Of a stretch of 64,000 nucleotides of DNA, positions 54,441 to 64,000 are shown one piece after another. The translations under genes were made by a program, and so were the position numbers. Where the stretch lies: NCBI GenBank assembly GCA_020205615.1, contig CM035166.1, forward strand, positions 81,955,135 through 82,019,134, read 5' to 3'. This stretch comes from Panax quinquefolius (lineage: Eukaryota; Streptophyta; Magnoliopsida; Apiales; Araliaceae). The notes beneath the pieces are model-generated. The model saw only the letters and a program-made list of their open reading frames with translations, was not told the origin of the DNA and searched no databases. The first letter of the stretch is position 1; each line of letters opens with the position of its first letter.

Positions 54441-57091
54441 TGAAAAGATGTTAATGCAGAAGAAATAATCACAGGGAGCTTAAAATCTGTATTTAAAAAT
54501 ACGTACCTGAGATGATCTAGAAGTGGTTTCAATTCAAGTTCTGGAGGTGTCTCCAGAGTTGGTTTTAATTTTACGGTGGTTTCACCTGCTTTTGTCAATG
54601 GTTCAATAGGTATCCTAAATTTCCTGACTTGTGGAGTGGTATCCAGATATTGCACAAGTTCATTCAGTTCCTCGTCCTCCATATCTGAATTTTCGGCAAT
54701 TACCCTACTCAAAGGTTTAGCAACCACCCGCCTTTGTACTTCATCATTTATGACTTGTTCCACCAACTCAACCAAGAAACATTCCTCTTCATCTGTTGGA
54801 AACATCATAGCTTTGAAAACAATAAAGGCGATTTCTTGATCATGAACATGCATAGTGAGTTCCCCTTTCTGTACATCTTTCAGAGTTTTTCCTGTGGCTA
54901 AGAATGGTCTTCCTAATATGATTGGTATATTTTTATCCTCCTCGTAGTCTAGAATGATGAAGTCAGCTGGGAAAATGAACTTGTCCACCTTAACCAACAT
55001 ATCCTCAACAATTCCTCGTGGATATGTGATCGATCTGTTAGCTAGTTGTAATGATATGTTTATCGGCTTTGGATCCGGCAATCCCAACTGATTAAATAAT
55101 GACAAGGGCATCAAATTTATGCTTGCCCCAAGATCACATAAACACTTACTGAAGTTCAACTTTCCTATGGTACATGGAATTGTGAAACTGCTTGGATCCT
55201 TCAGCTTTGGAGGTAATTTCTGTTGAAGAACTGTACTGCATTCCTCTGTCAAGGCTACTGTCTCAAACTCATCTAATCTCCTCTTCCTTGATAATATACC
55301 CTTCATAAACTTGGCGTAGCTGGGCATTTGTTCCAATGCCTCGGCGAAGGGTATGTTGATCTGCAGCTTTTTGAACACCTCCAAGAATTTGCTGAACTGT
55401 TTATCTTCCCTTTTTTTCATTAATCTCTGCGGATACGGAACCTGAATGTGCATTGGTGGTACTGGACTCTTAACTATCTCCTCTGAGCCTATTTTATCTT
55501 TCTCTTCTTGCCGATCCTCAGATTTCTCCAAATTTTCCTGCTCATTGGCTGGTTCCTCTGCCTTGCACGGCCGCGTGCTCTCCTCAGTACATTCTCGCGC
55601 GGGCGTGCGACTTAGAGTAGCTGACAGATCTTTCCCAGATCTCAATGTAATTGGTTGACATTGTTCATTCCCTTCTCTTCTTGGGTTCATCTCCGTATTA
55701 CTTAGCAATGTACCCTGGGGCCTGTTAGTAAGCATGTTCGCCATTTGCCCCATTTGAGTTTCCAGATTCTTTATAGCCACTCCTTGGCTCTTGATCATAA
55801 CTTCTGTGTTTTCCATGTATTTCATCATCATCTCCTCCACTTCTGATTTGTTTTCTTGCTGAGGTGCAGCTGGAGTGTGATGTTGTTGTTGTTGTTGAGA
55901 AAATCCTGGCGGAAAGGGTGGTCTAGGATTAAATTGCGGCTGCACTGGCTGCACCTGAAATTGATTGTTTGGTTGAAACTGAGCTTGTTGATTCCCTTGA
56001 TTATCCGACCAACTAAAATTTGGATGATTTCTATTGTTGGGGTGGTATGTGTTCTGAAATTGGCCTTGGTCTTTTCTGTAGTTGCTCACATACTGCACTG
56101 ATTCTGAGCTGATAACACATTGGTCCATCGAGTGTGACCCCGCACAAATCTCACATATGTAGGCAACCATCTTTACCTTTCCTTCAGCCAAAGTATCTAT
56201 CTTCTTTGCCATAGCTGCCATCTGTGCTGATAGCTGAGTAATGGCATCAACCTCCAATACACCTGTAACTTTGGTTTGTGGCATTCGAGATGTAGGATTC
56301 TGAAAATCATTTGATGCCATTGTCTCGATAAGATCATAGGCTTCCTCATAGTTCTTTGCCCATAATGCACCTCCTGCAACTTCATCTACATCTGCAATCG
56401 GTCTCGACTGCCATCCCAATCCATTATAAAACGTGTTAATTACCATCCAATCTGGCATACCGTGACGTGGGCATTTTCTCAGCATTTCTTTGTATCTCTC
56501 CTATGCTTCATGTAACGATTCGCCCTGTTGTTGCTCAAATTGAGAGATAGTTGTCCTCATCTTTGCAGTCTTGGCTATTGGGAAAAACTTAGCTAAGAAT
56601 TTATGTGTTAAATCCTCCCATGTAGTTATAGATCCTGCTGGCAGAGAATGAAGCCAACTTTTTGCTTTATCCCTAAATGAAAATGGGAACAACCTTAGTC
56701 TAATAGCATCCTCCGTCACACCGTTGTATCTGAATGTATCACAAATTTCAATGAAACTCAATAGATGTTCATTCGGATCATCCGTAGCAGCACCCCCAAA
56801 CTGAACTATATTCTGCACCATTTGAATAGTGCCAGTCTTGATCTCGAAGGTATTGGCCACTATCGTTGGTCTGACTATGCTGGACTATAGTCCGTTGATA
56901 TTGGGCATGGAATACTCTTTCAGAGCCCGATGCTCCTCTCTTTGCTCCTCTGCTCGTGCATCGGCAGCCATGTTTGTTGTCGTGGTTTCCAACTGTTCTT
57001 GTAAATTTCTACGTACACCCGCTTTCCAACCTCTCCCATTTATATTATCCTGAACAGGTGTTAACTCGGTGTTGGTTGACCGTGTGCGCAT
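54383..57091 (-). pseudogene. Athila gag-protease (two stops)
   Basis: One frame from MRTRSTNTELTPVQDN (57091) to 54383 is open except for two TAG codons, at about 56885 and 56500. Capsid: HLLSFIEICDTFRYNGVTED, RLFPFSFRDKAKSWLHSLPA, KFLAKFFPIAKTAKMRTTIS and, after the stop, MLRKCPRHGMPDWMVINTFY. An Asn/Gln/Pro-rich linker follows, with a possible Cys/His cluster (CEICAGSHSMDQC, about 56120). The protease part has CDLGASINLMPLSLF (about 55125) and IPIILGRPFLATG. A one-base frameshift near 54435 separates it from reverse transcriptase. It is the best preserved coding region of the window. Confidence 0.85.
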
Positions 57092-57210
57092 AAAAATTTA
57101 TCCAAATTCCTGAAACAAAAACAAAAAAACTAAAATGAGACAAGACTAGATTTGTCTAAGTCATACAATATAGCTTAAAACTAATGATAATAATACTAAA
57201 TTAAACACCT

Positions 57211-57229
57211 TTCCTCGGCAACGACGCCA
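57211..57229 (-). other. Athila primer-binding site
   Basis: Sense-strand TGGCGTCGTTGCCGAGGAA lies six bases inside the LTR end. It differs by a few bases from the TGGCGCCGTTGCCGGGGA site usual in this clade, so it is slightly mutated. The leader to gag spans 57210-57092. Confidence 0.8.
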
Positions 57230-57235
57230 AAAACT

Positions 57236-58890
57236 TGTTGCCTCTTTTTTATGACTAACAAAAGAGCTCTAACTCATGCAAGCATACATGCGTCAACAAG
57301 TAATACAAAGCAAGTAAAGTATCGATCCCACAGAGAAAGTTGTTTAACTTAAACTACTATTAATTAATTAAATCACTATATTTATATGCGCACACTATGG
57401 ATTATCCTTGGTTTGTTCTTGAATTTCAAATAACAACTAAAACAATATAAACGATATAATAAATGATATTGGAACTAATGGGATTCTAACTTCATTCAAT
57501 ATTTCATTCAATCGCCACTATCATGCCTGACTTGTTCACATATCATAGGAATGTAGCCAAGAGCACTAAAAGAGTTTTAGCCATTTTTAAATGCACTAAG
57601 ACCTACTTACACAGCATCCATAGATGATAAACTCTATGTAATCATCAATATAACCAACATCACTATATGTCTATGTGAAATTGCAACCATATTGATTTTA
57701 AGTTCAAGCTCTTATCTTAACTTATACGGTGAAACAGTATATGTTTATCTGGTTCACGAAATACATAATCCATATAACACAGCCCTATATACGTATACTA
57801 TCATGATTACAGTCCATATTTGCTTATTTATTGTCAATTCCATACAAATACTGAAACAAATGGTGATCAAGCATTCATGTATGCAAAACAATCATGACAG
57901 ACATCCCATATAATATGTAAAACAACCCAGCATTTAAGTGTGCAATCAAACTACATAATAAAATCCGTTAGAATCCCATAATGGAGTTTAGTTCATGACT
58001 GAACCAAAAGCCATTATGGGATCAAAGTTAAACATGATCAATAAGCAAAAATTGAAAGATGAAAGATGAAACTATCAAACCCAATTGCTGAATACACATC
58101 AATATTCAATCCTCATAAGATTCCAGCAAAAACTAATATTAATAATCCGCTCTCGTAGAGAAATCCCAAAAAGGAGTAGAAAAATAGAGTTATAGCCTCC
58201 TTCTACGTTGGAATCCTCGCTAGAGGGTAAAAACCCTAATTATGATGTAAAGATACATGAAAAACTAATAAAATGTCGAATGATATCCCTTACACCAGTC
58301 AGGAATCGTTTTAAATCAAATACAACCTTTAAAATTTGGAAATAAAATAAAACACATTAGCAGCATCAGACATCGCGCGCGGCCGCGCGCTCTTCCAGCA
58401 TGATAGTCTCGCGGCCGCGAGACTTGCAGTAGGTGTGTATGGTTGGATGATGTCATCGCGTGAGCATCACGCTCTATAGGTTTTGTCTTTCATGGTAGTG
58501 AGACTTGCGGTAGCATCCAAGATCGGCTTGGTAATCAGCGGTAGCGTTCTTAAAGCTATTTTTACAAATGCGGCTTAAAATCTGCAGATCCTGGTTCCTT
58601 TTTTCCTACTGCTGCTGCTGCTTGCTCAGTCATGCTTTATCTCCTTGCACCAATGCACCTTCATGCCATGCATATCCCATCCTTTTACCTTGTTTCAAGC
58701 ATCCATTTGCCTTATGCTCCAAAACACCACCAAAATAGGCCAATTCCTGCACTTATTCACCAAAAAGAGTTTTAAGAACGTGCAATGCAAATTAACATGA
58801 AATGCAGCTAAAACAAACTAAAATGTAATTGAGATGGGCATAGTTCGCATGAATTTGTACTCCATAAGTAGGTAAAAATCCTACTTATCA
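57236..58890 (-). repeat. Athila 5' LTR
   Basis: 1655 bases, plus strand TGTTGCCTCTTTTTTATG...CCTACTTATCA. It carries the palindromes TCTCGCGGCCGCGAGA (about 58405) and CGCGCGGCCGCGCG (about 58374) in an otherwise AT-rich LTR. Near-identity with 50440-52060 supports a recent insertion. Confidence 0.85.
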
Positions 58891-59214
58891 CTCTAGCAGA
58901 TTTATACTCCTTCACAATCTTCCCGTTGGAGAGTAGCCGTTAGAAGCTCTTTGAAATGCTTCACAGGTCTCGAGTTGCTTGGTGCAGACTGCAGATGTGA
59001 CATGACAACTTTTTACGACTTTTCGACATCTGCGACCTCTCGTTTCACCTACCCTCCGGATATATCACTTTAATGTCTTGGGCAGGTCAAAGACTTTATT
59101 GCCTCATTCTGATTTTTGATCAGAGGTTGTCCTTTTACATCGATGCTCTCAATAATCTTTTGTACAAATATCAACCTTCAGATTGAACCGTTGACAATGT
59201 TTTAATCTTCAGCC

Positions 59215-60410
59215 ATTCGTACTCTACGATTCTGATGCATGTCTTCGTGGACCTGATCGTAGAGTCATATTGACTGGTAGAGACAACACTACGATCTTGA
59301 AGAGTGTTGATTGGATCTTCAATGTAGAACACCTCTTCCTTCTTTTGTGCAGTGCTTCAACACTTCTGTTTGCCTCAACAGTTCTCAAATACTGATGACT
59401 TAACTTCTTTATTTTGGCCCCTTCTAAATAACAAGACACTTAAGATTTATGGCGTGTCTAGCTTGCTTTCTCCTTGTGATCTCACGTTCACTTATTATCA
59501 ATGGGCTGACCCAATGCTTAATCACTTTAGCCTTGTTCTTCAGAAGCTGTCCAGTTTTTCTGTATGCACTTCATCAGTTCCTTCTTTGTTTGGCAAACAC
59601 TACGATCCTGGTTGCTTCCAAGATCATCGTCTTCTGTCTATTTGACAACTCATCGCACTTAGCGACTTTCCTTAGTCGATTCTTTGAAGTCTTCTTCTGA
59701 TCTCCTTGTGGAAGACTTCATCCTGAATGGCTTCACAACTCAATCTAGATGCTTATTGGGTTGGTGCTTAGATCTTCTGTTAGCTTGCATGCCATTCATT
59801 GAGTGCTCTCTGGTTTCCTCTATGATGGGATATATCTTTGTAGTGCCAACCAGAGGCTTCATTCCTTTGGATATTCTGGGAGTGCTCATTTATTGAGAAT
59901 CGTATTTGCTCTACGATTCTGCCTTGGCATTGTGAGCACATCTGTTGAGGTCGTAGTGCTGTACTCTACGATTCGGATTTGGTTGTGCAGACACTACGAC
60001 TCCGAGATCAGATCTTGACACTCTACGATTTTGGCCTTGTGCTTGTTGTCTTCATCTGATCTTGCTCGACTACGATCTCTGCATGTAATCAATAGACTCT
60101 ACGACTCAAAGTGTAGTCTACGATCCTTGACTTGGCCGGCATCGATGAGACTCTCACGACTCGAGTGTAGTCTACATTTACAGCTTGGCTTCGGCAGATA
60201 CTCGGTCGACTTCGTAGGTAAATTTGTCTCTCACGATTACGAACATGACTTCCTCGAAGATTACGGTACGAGGAAGTTCTCCTCGACACACCACGATCCT
60301 TCCTCGTCTCTCTCGGCGCGTTCTACGAACTCGAGATCTACTATCTTGCAGACTACGATTCTGTCTCGATAGCTCTCAAGTTTTCCTTGACTCTCCTGGC
60401 AGACTACGAT
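59215..60410. repeat. Dense ACTCTACGAT motif region in the copia LTR
   Basis: Roughly fifteen copies of CTACGA[T/C]T or a one-base variant, often preceded by ACT or GA, occur in 1.2 kb (for example 59220, 59291, 59598, 59908, 59960, 60020, 60097, 60352, 60402). A reverse copy GATCGTAGAGT is at 59257, and 50384 has one in the other LTR half. They are interspersed, not tandem. They lie in the U3 half of the LTR. Their function is unknown. Confidence 0.6.
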
Positions 60411-60725
60411 TTCTGGTGCAGTGCTTGACGATCAGACAAGCCTATCTATTACATCATAAGATCAACCTAACATGCTTGATCTTTCTATGTTTATAGTCCT
60501 TGTATATCATTTCATTTTAAGGACTTTACAAAGCTGTTTTGCTTATGTAGGATCAACCTAACATATTTAATCAATTCATTCTAAGTCCTTGTACACATGT
60601 TTTCAATTATCTATCAAAGGACTTTATATCTTTTATTAATACAAGCATACTTGCATATTCATTCATATATATCATAATCAAATCATATGTAAATAGGAAT
60701 AACATTCACATGCTTATTCCTGACA

Positions 60726-60736
60726 ATCTCCCCCTA
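60726..60736 (-). other. Copia polypurine tract
   Basis: The sense strand reads TAGGGGGAGAT, then the LTR start TGTCAGG. This is the standard copia polypurine tract position and fixes the 3' LTR boundary. Confidence 0.85.
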
Positions 60737-60953
60737 CTTGATTATGACAAAACAATAAGTGCATATGCATGTTATGAATGAATCTTATATATAGTGAGCA
60801 GCTGTATTTCTAAAACAGATAATCATGAATGTTATTTATAATGATGTGGAATTTAATACACTGACATTTTACATTCTGGATCCAGAACATACCTAACTAG
60901 TTAGAGATGTACCTCTTTGGCTCCATGTATGTTTCCAGAATCCTGTTGATCAG
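60737..60953. other. 3' untranslated spacer of the copia-like element
   Basis: No gene is seen. It runs from the ORF stop at 60954-60956 to the polypurine tract. Confidence 0.5.
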
Positions 60954-63900
60954 CTATTCATCTGTTTGTTCTTCTTGCTCCTTCTCCCCTTGGGATGATG
61001 ATTTTCCTGCTTTGCTTTGCTCCCCCTCAAATGTGTGCTTCTCTTCTCCTTCTGGATCCCCCTCAGCTTCGGCATATATGGGCTAATCATTCCTTGGCTC
61101 CCCCTCAGATGATGACTCTGCCTCTTCTTCTGCTGTCTTCTTCTCTCCTTTCCTTTTGTTCTTCTTTGAGTGCCTCTTGCTCCCCCTCTTTCTATGCCTC
61201 TTTTTCTCCCCCTTTTTGTCATTAATCAGTTGGGAGAGCTGCTCCATGTTGGAAATAAGCTACTCCATCAGGTAGGAGGAGTTACCAACTTCCATTTTAA
61301 GTTCTTGTTGGCCTAGCTCAAGCTGCACTGAGAAAGACTGCTTTACATCATCAATCTTATCAAAGAGGGCTTGGATCTGCTTTTCATTGACCTTATGTGC
61401 TCGTAGAGCTTCTGCCTTCTGATCATTCATGACTTTCAGATAGATGTTATCTCTCTCTTTGAGTTTGAGAGATACATCAGCCATAGTAGCTTGAAGTTTA
61501 TTCTTGAATGAATTATCTCCTGCTGCCGTCAGCTTCTGTGACTCTTCAGTGAATAGAGATATTTTCTCAATCAGTTCATCAGAATTTTTCATCAGCTCCT
61601 TCTCTACAGATACTTGATCATCTGGTTGAGCAGTCTCCTTTCGAGCATTAGATTGAACTCTACGATCTGCATCCTTGGAGAGATTTTCGAAGGTTTTGAG
61701 AATCTTAAGAATCGTTGAGCTCCAATCACTGGTTGAGGATGAAGGAATGTCAGATAGCAATGCTTGAGCTGATGGAGGTTTCTGATTTTGACCTTGAACA
61801 CCATCAGCAGTAGAGTGAACAGACTCTACGATCATCTCCTTGGTCATGTTCCTTCTTCCTTGAGAGTCCACTCTACGATCGTAAGGGATACAGTGATTTC
61901 TAGCATGGTGATAGACTTTGAAGTGGGGCTGGTTTGTGATCATCATTGTAGCAAAACTCTTTACCCTTGGGAAGTTTTGTGCCACCAGCTCCATGCTTAG
62001 AAAATGAGAGTAGCACCAGCAGAAGAAGTAGCTTCCATCACTTTCAGTATGGGCCTTTAGCCATGGCATCCACTGGAAGAACCATCTCATCAGCAAGTCA
62101 TCAGGATTATAGAGAATGGTCGTACAGTCTAGCTCCATGTTGTTCCAGTTTTTAGCTATATCAAAGGTAGTCATTCTTACCACCTTGAGCTGTTCATCTC
62201 CATAGTTCACCCATCTTTCTGGTGGAGCTTCTGGTGGTTCATTCGAGACTTCTACCACTATTCTCCTGGTGAATTTTGCTGGAGAGAGGATAAGATAGAA
62301 TTCTGGTTCCTCTGATTCCTGATTTTCAGAATTGGAATCATTTTCCATTTCTTCTCTCTTGGAGCCTGAACTATCTTGATCATTTCGAACAGTGAATCCT
62401 TCTTGCTGCATTTCATTTCCAGAACCTTCTTCAGCAATATCTTTTTCTGATTCATCTTCTTCACCACTGGTTTCATCTTCTTGACTTTACTATGACCTCA
62501 TCATCACTTACTTCAATGACAGCATTGGAGTGATCGTTTCTCCTTCTAGAGGCAAATTTGGCTTGCAGTCTGTAGCTCTTCCTTCTTCTTGGAGGTTTAG
62601 TTTTGGGAGAGTCAGACTCTTCTTCCTCTTCAGACTCAGAAGCTTTTGGTTCATCAGACGAGCTTCCTTGAGGTTCAGCAAAGGCAGGGGCAGATCCTTC
62701 TTCTTTGGACTCATCACCTTTTGAGCCATCATGGGGGCTTTCAGGATTGGAAGGGGCATGTTCTTCTTCTTTAGAGACAACATCATTTGACCCATCATCT
62801 GGGCTTGTTGGGGCATTTGCATTTGGGGATGGAGTTGGGTCATCTTGAATCTCTTCTTCATCACCAGAGTGACTGCTCTAAGGATTAGCCATGGGCTTGA
62901 GCATTCTTCTTCATTAGCAGATGCTGTATTTTCATCCATTAATCCAACTTCACCTTCATTGCTGGATTTGGTCTGTGAGGACTTAGCCTTGACATCCGTT
63001 CCTTTTTCTTCTGCTGACTCTACGTCCTTTTCTTCTTCAGATGTACTTTCTTGAGAAGCTGGGGCTGGCCTATTTTCCACCTTAGCTTTCTTTCTTAATG
63101 GCTCTTGAAGCAACCTGTTGCTTCTTTGTTTAATTATGGTTTCAGCAGTCAGGACTTTTTCTTCTTTATCCTTGTCTTTGGGGGAGAGACTTCTTGACGG
63201 GGCTTTGGTTTTCTGCACACCTCTGGATTTCTTTCTGGCTGGTGTGGTTGCTGCTGGTACAGAGTCATCAGACTCAGAGTTTTCTACCTCTTCTGTCTTC
63301 CTCTTCTTTGTAGAGGCCCTGCTACTACTCCCAATTTTCAGCCTTCTGTTCTCCTTGGGGTTTTTCTTCCAATTCACAAATAGTTGTGGAGACAACACTT
63401 TGTGAACGTTCAGAGGCTCTCCTTCATCATCCTTGATCTTGCCTCCTAGCTTCTTCTTCATTACAATGCTCAGCAGTCTTCCATGAAACACCTTTGTCAG
63501 AGGTTTTTCTGTAGACTTCTTTAGTTTAGCCTTTTCTACCCACTTGGAGATTTGATCAAACAGGATAACTCCAAAGTTAATTTGTTTCTTCAGAACTATT
63601 GCTAACATTATCTTCAACTGCTGATCAAGCAAAGTATTATGTGCAGTATCCTTGCATAATATACATTTGCCCACTATCTCTGTAAGGAACTCAAACTCTT
63701 CTGGAAACTCATTCTTCTTCATGCCCTTCAGACTAGGGTTTCTTTGGTACCCCATGATCTCCTTTGCTTGTTTCGTATCGACATCATCAAGGCTCTTCAG
63801 TCATTGGTTAGGAAAACCTATGCATTGATTGAGGTCAGAAGATTTCAGCTTCAGAGACTGACCTTTGACCTTGGTAGAAAGGGTTCCGGAGTTTATGGAA

Positions 63901-64000
63901 GCATTTGAGTAGAACTCTTTAACAAGGTCAACATATACTCGAGTGCTTGCCTCAAGACATTCTGAGAATCCAGCTTTCTTTACAAGTTCGAGAACGTCTC
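60954..64000 (-). pseudogene. Large post-pol ORF of the copia-like element (partial, broken)
   Basis: A protein of about 1000 residues enters from beyond the right edge. Domain order: (1) Transposase_32-like start at 64000-63760 (VYVDLVKEFYSNASINSGTL, TKVKGQSLKLKSSDLNQCIG), then TGA at 63801-63803. (2) EEFEFLTEIVGKCILC and an all-alpha stretch, with MGYQRNPSLKGMKKNEFPEE resuming at 63755. (3) A basic Lys/Arg-rich segment. (4) An acidic Ser/Glu/Pro-rich segment that shifts frame near 62880 and again near 62470. (5) WVNYGDEQLKVVRMTTFDIA and WNNMELDCTTILYNPDDLL at 62411-61900. (6) A C-terminal coiled coil (SVEKELMKNSDELIEKISLF, VSLKLKERDNIYLKVMNDQK). (7) After TAG at 61260, a charged tail with EGE repeats, TAG at 61083, and the end at 60954. 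Such ORFs lie between pol and 3' LTR in SIRE/Maximus-like copia ('env-like'); the function is unknown. Confidence 0.65.

Larger units (their letters stand above)
50408..58890 (-). mobile_element. Athila-type Ty3/gypsy deletion derivative
   Basis: Two closely similar ~1.65 kb LTRs flank gag-protease (57091-54383) and a truncated reverse transcriptase fused to a post-pol domain (54440-53253). The primer site TGGCGTCGTTGCCGAGGAA and the AGTTTT spacer are of the Athila/Tat type. RNase H and integrase are absent. In the first ~280 aligned LTR bases I count about a dozen differences, so it is younger than the surrounding elements. The flanks CTCAC (left) and CTCTA (right) do not form a clean target duplication. 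Confidence 0.82.
49308..60725 (-). repeat. Copia 3' LTR split by an Athila element
   Basis: The right end is fixed by the copia polypurine tract at 60726 and a sense start TGTCAGGAATAAGC. The left end is TGTTAGTTCCTAG with the 'ggggggttgaatagatc' clause seen at the LTR end of the other copia element. Removing the Athila (50408-58890) leaves about 2.9 kb, long for copia but internally consistent. It contains no gene of its own; plus-strand open frames at 59352-60496 are chance. Confidence 0.7.

Noticed and set aside
54576..56101. Plus-strand ORFs of 70-87 residues opposite Athila gag
   Set aside because: They are antisense by-products of a well-supported 700-residue minus-strand frame.
59352..60496. 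Several overlapping plus-strand ORFs of 60-113 residues
   Set aside because: They lie within a copia LTR, are rich in Ser/Arg/Leu from the repeated CTACGA motif, overlap in different frames, and show no family motif.
62530..63405. Plus-strand ORFs opposite the post-pol ORF
   Set aside because: They are antisense by-products of Ser/Glu/Lys-rich minus-strand coding sequence: Phe/Ser/Leu-rich and without motifs.

Overview
The window is plant nuclear DNA, most likely from a eudicot with a transposon-rich genome. It is AT-rich and carries plant Ty3/gypsy lineages (chromovirus, Tat and Athila types), a plant Ty1/copia element, CACTA remnants, TA microsatellites and initiator-Met tRNA primer sites. 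I found no cellular protein gene, rRNA or tRNA gene, and no CRISPR array. Nearly all recognisable coding sequence is retrotransposon gag-pol on the minus strand, and every frame is broken by stops or frameshifts. The species cannot be named from this sequence.

Layout. 1-5869: a decayed chromovirus remnant with its right-hand LTR (3120-5520) and a duplicated U3 end. 5870-10567: non-coding, with a palindromic AATCCAGC/GCTGGATT repeat cluster and a second LTR-like repeat family. 10568-10840: a CACTA terminus. 10841-24840: a Tat-lineage gypsy element split by a nested chromovirus (14593-24145), whose right LTR is abnormal because most of it is inverted. 24841-28086: an ORF of the 'putative plant transposon protein' type, then AT-rich non-coding DNA that probably includes the Tat LTR. 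28087-37203: a copia element interrupted in gag by a solo chromovirus LTR (33008-35863). 38290-39849: a CACTA transposase fragment. 39850-42412: two chromovirus LTR pieces head to head, a long imperfect palindrome. 42413-43875: the 3' tail of a plus-strand Tat element with a hairpin-repeat 3' region and a possible antisense ORF. 43886-49307: more chromovirus LTRs and a pol tail. 49308-64000: a second copia-like element. Its 3' LTR (49308-60725) is itself split by an Athila-type element (50408-58890), and its large post-pol ORF runs off the right edge.

One chromovirus LTR family supplies at least ten copies or fragments in both orientations, so ectopic recombination and foldback structures are plausible. 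The least routine observations are: the head-to-head LTR palindrome; the inverted LTR of the nested chromovirus; hairpin-bearing tandem repeats in the LTR leader; an Athila deletion derivative that fuses the start of reverse transcriptase in frame to a 'putative plant transposon protein' domain; and a copia post-pol ORF whose C-terminus is encoded by repeated polypurine-tract-like boxes. Boundaries were set by eye from repeated ends, primer sites and polypurine tracts. Lineage names rest on recognised motifs, not on a search.
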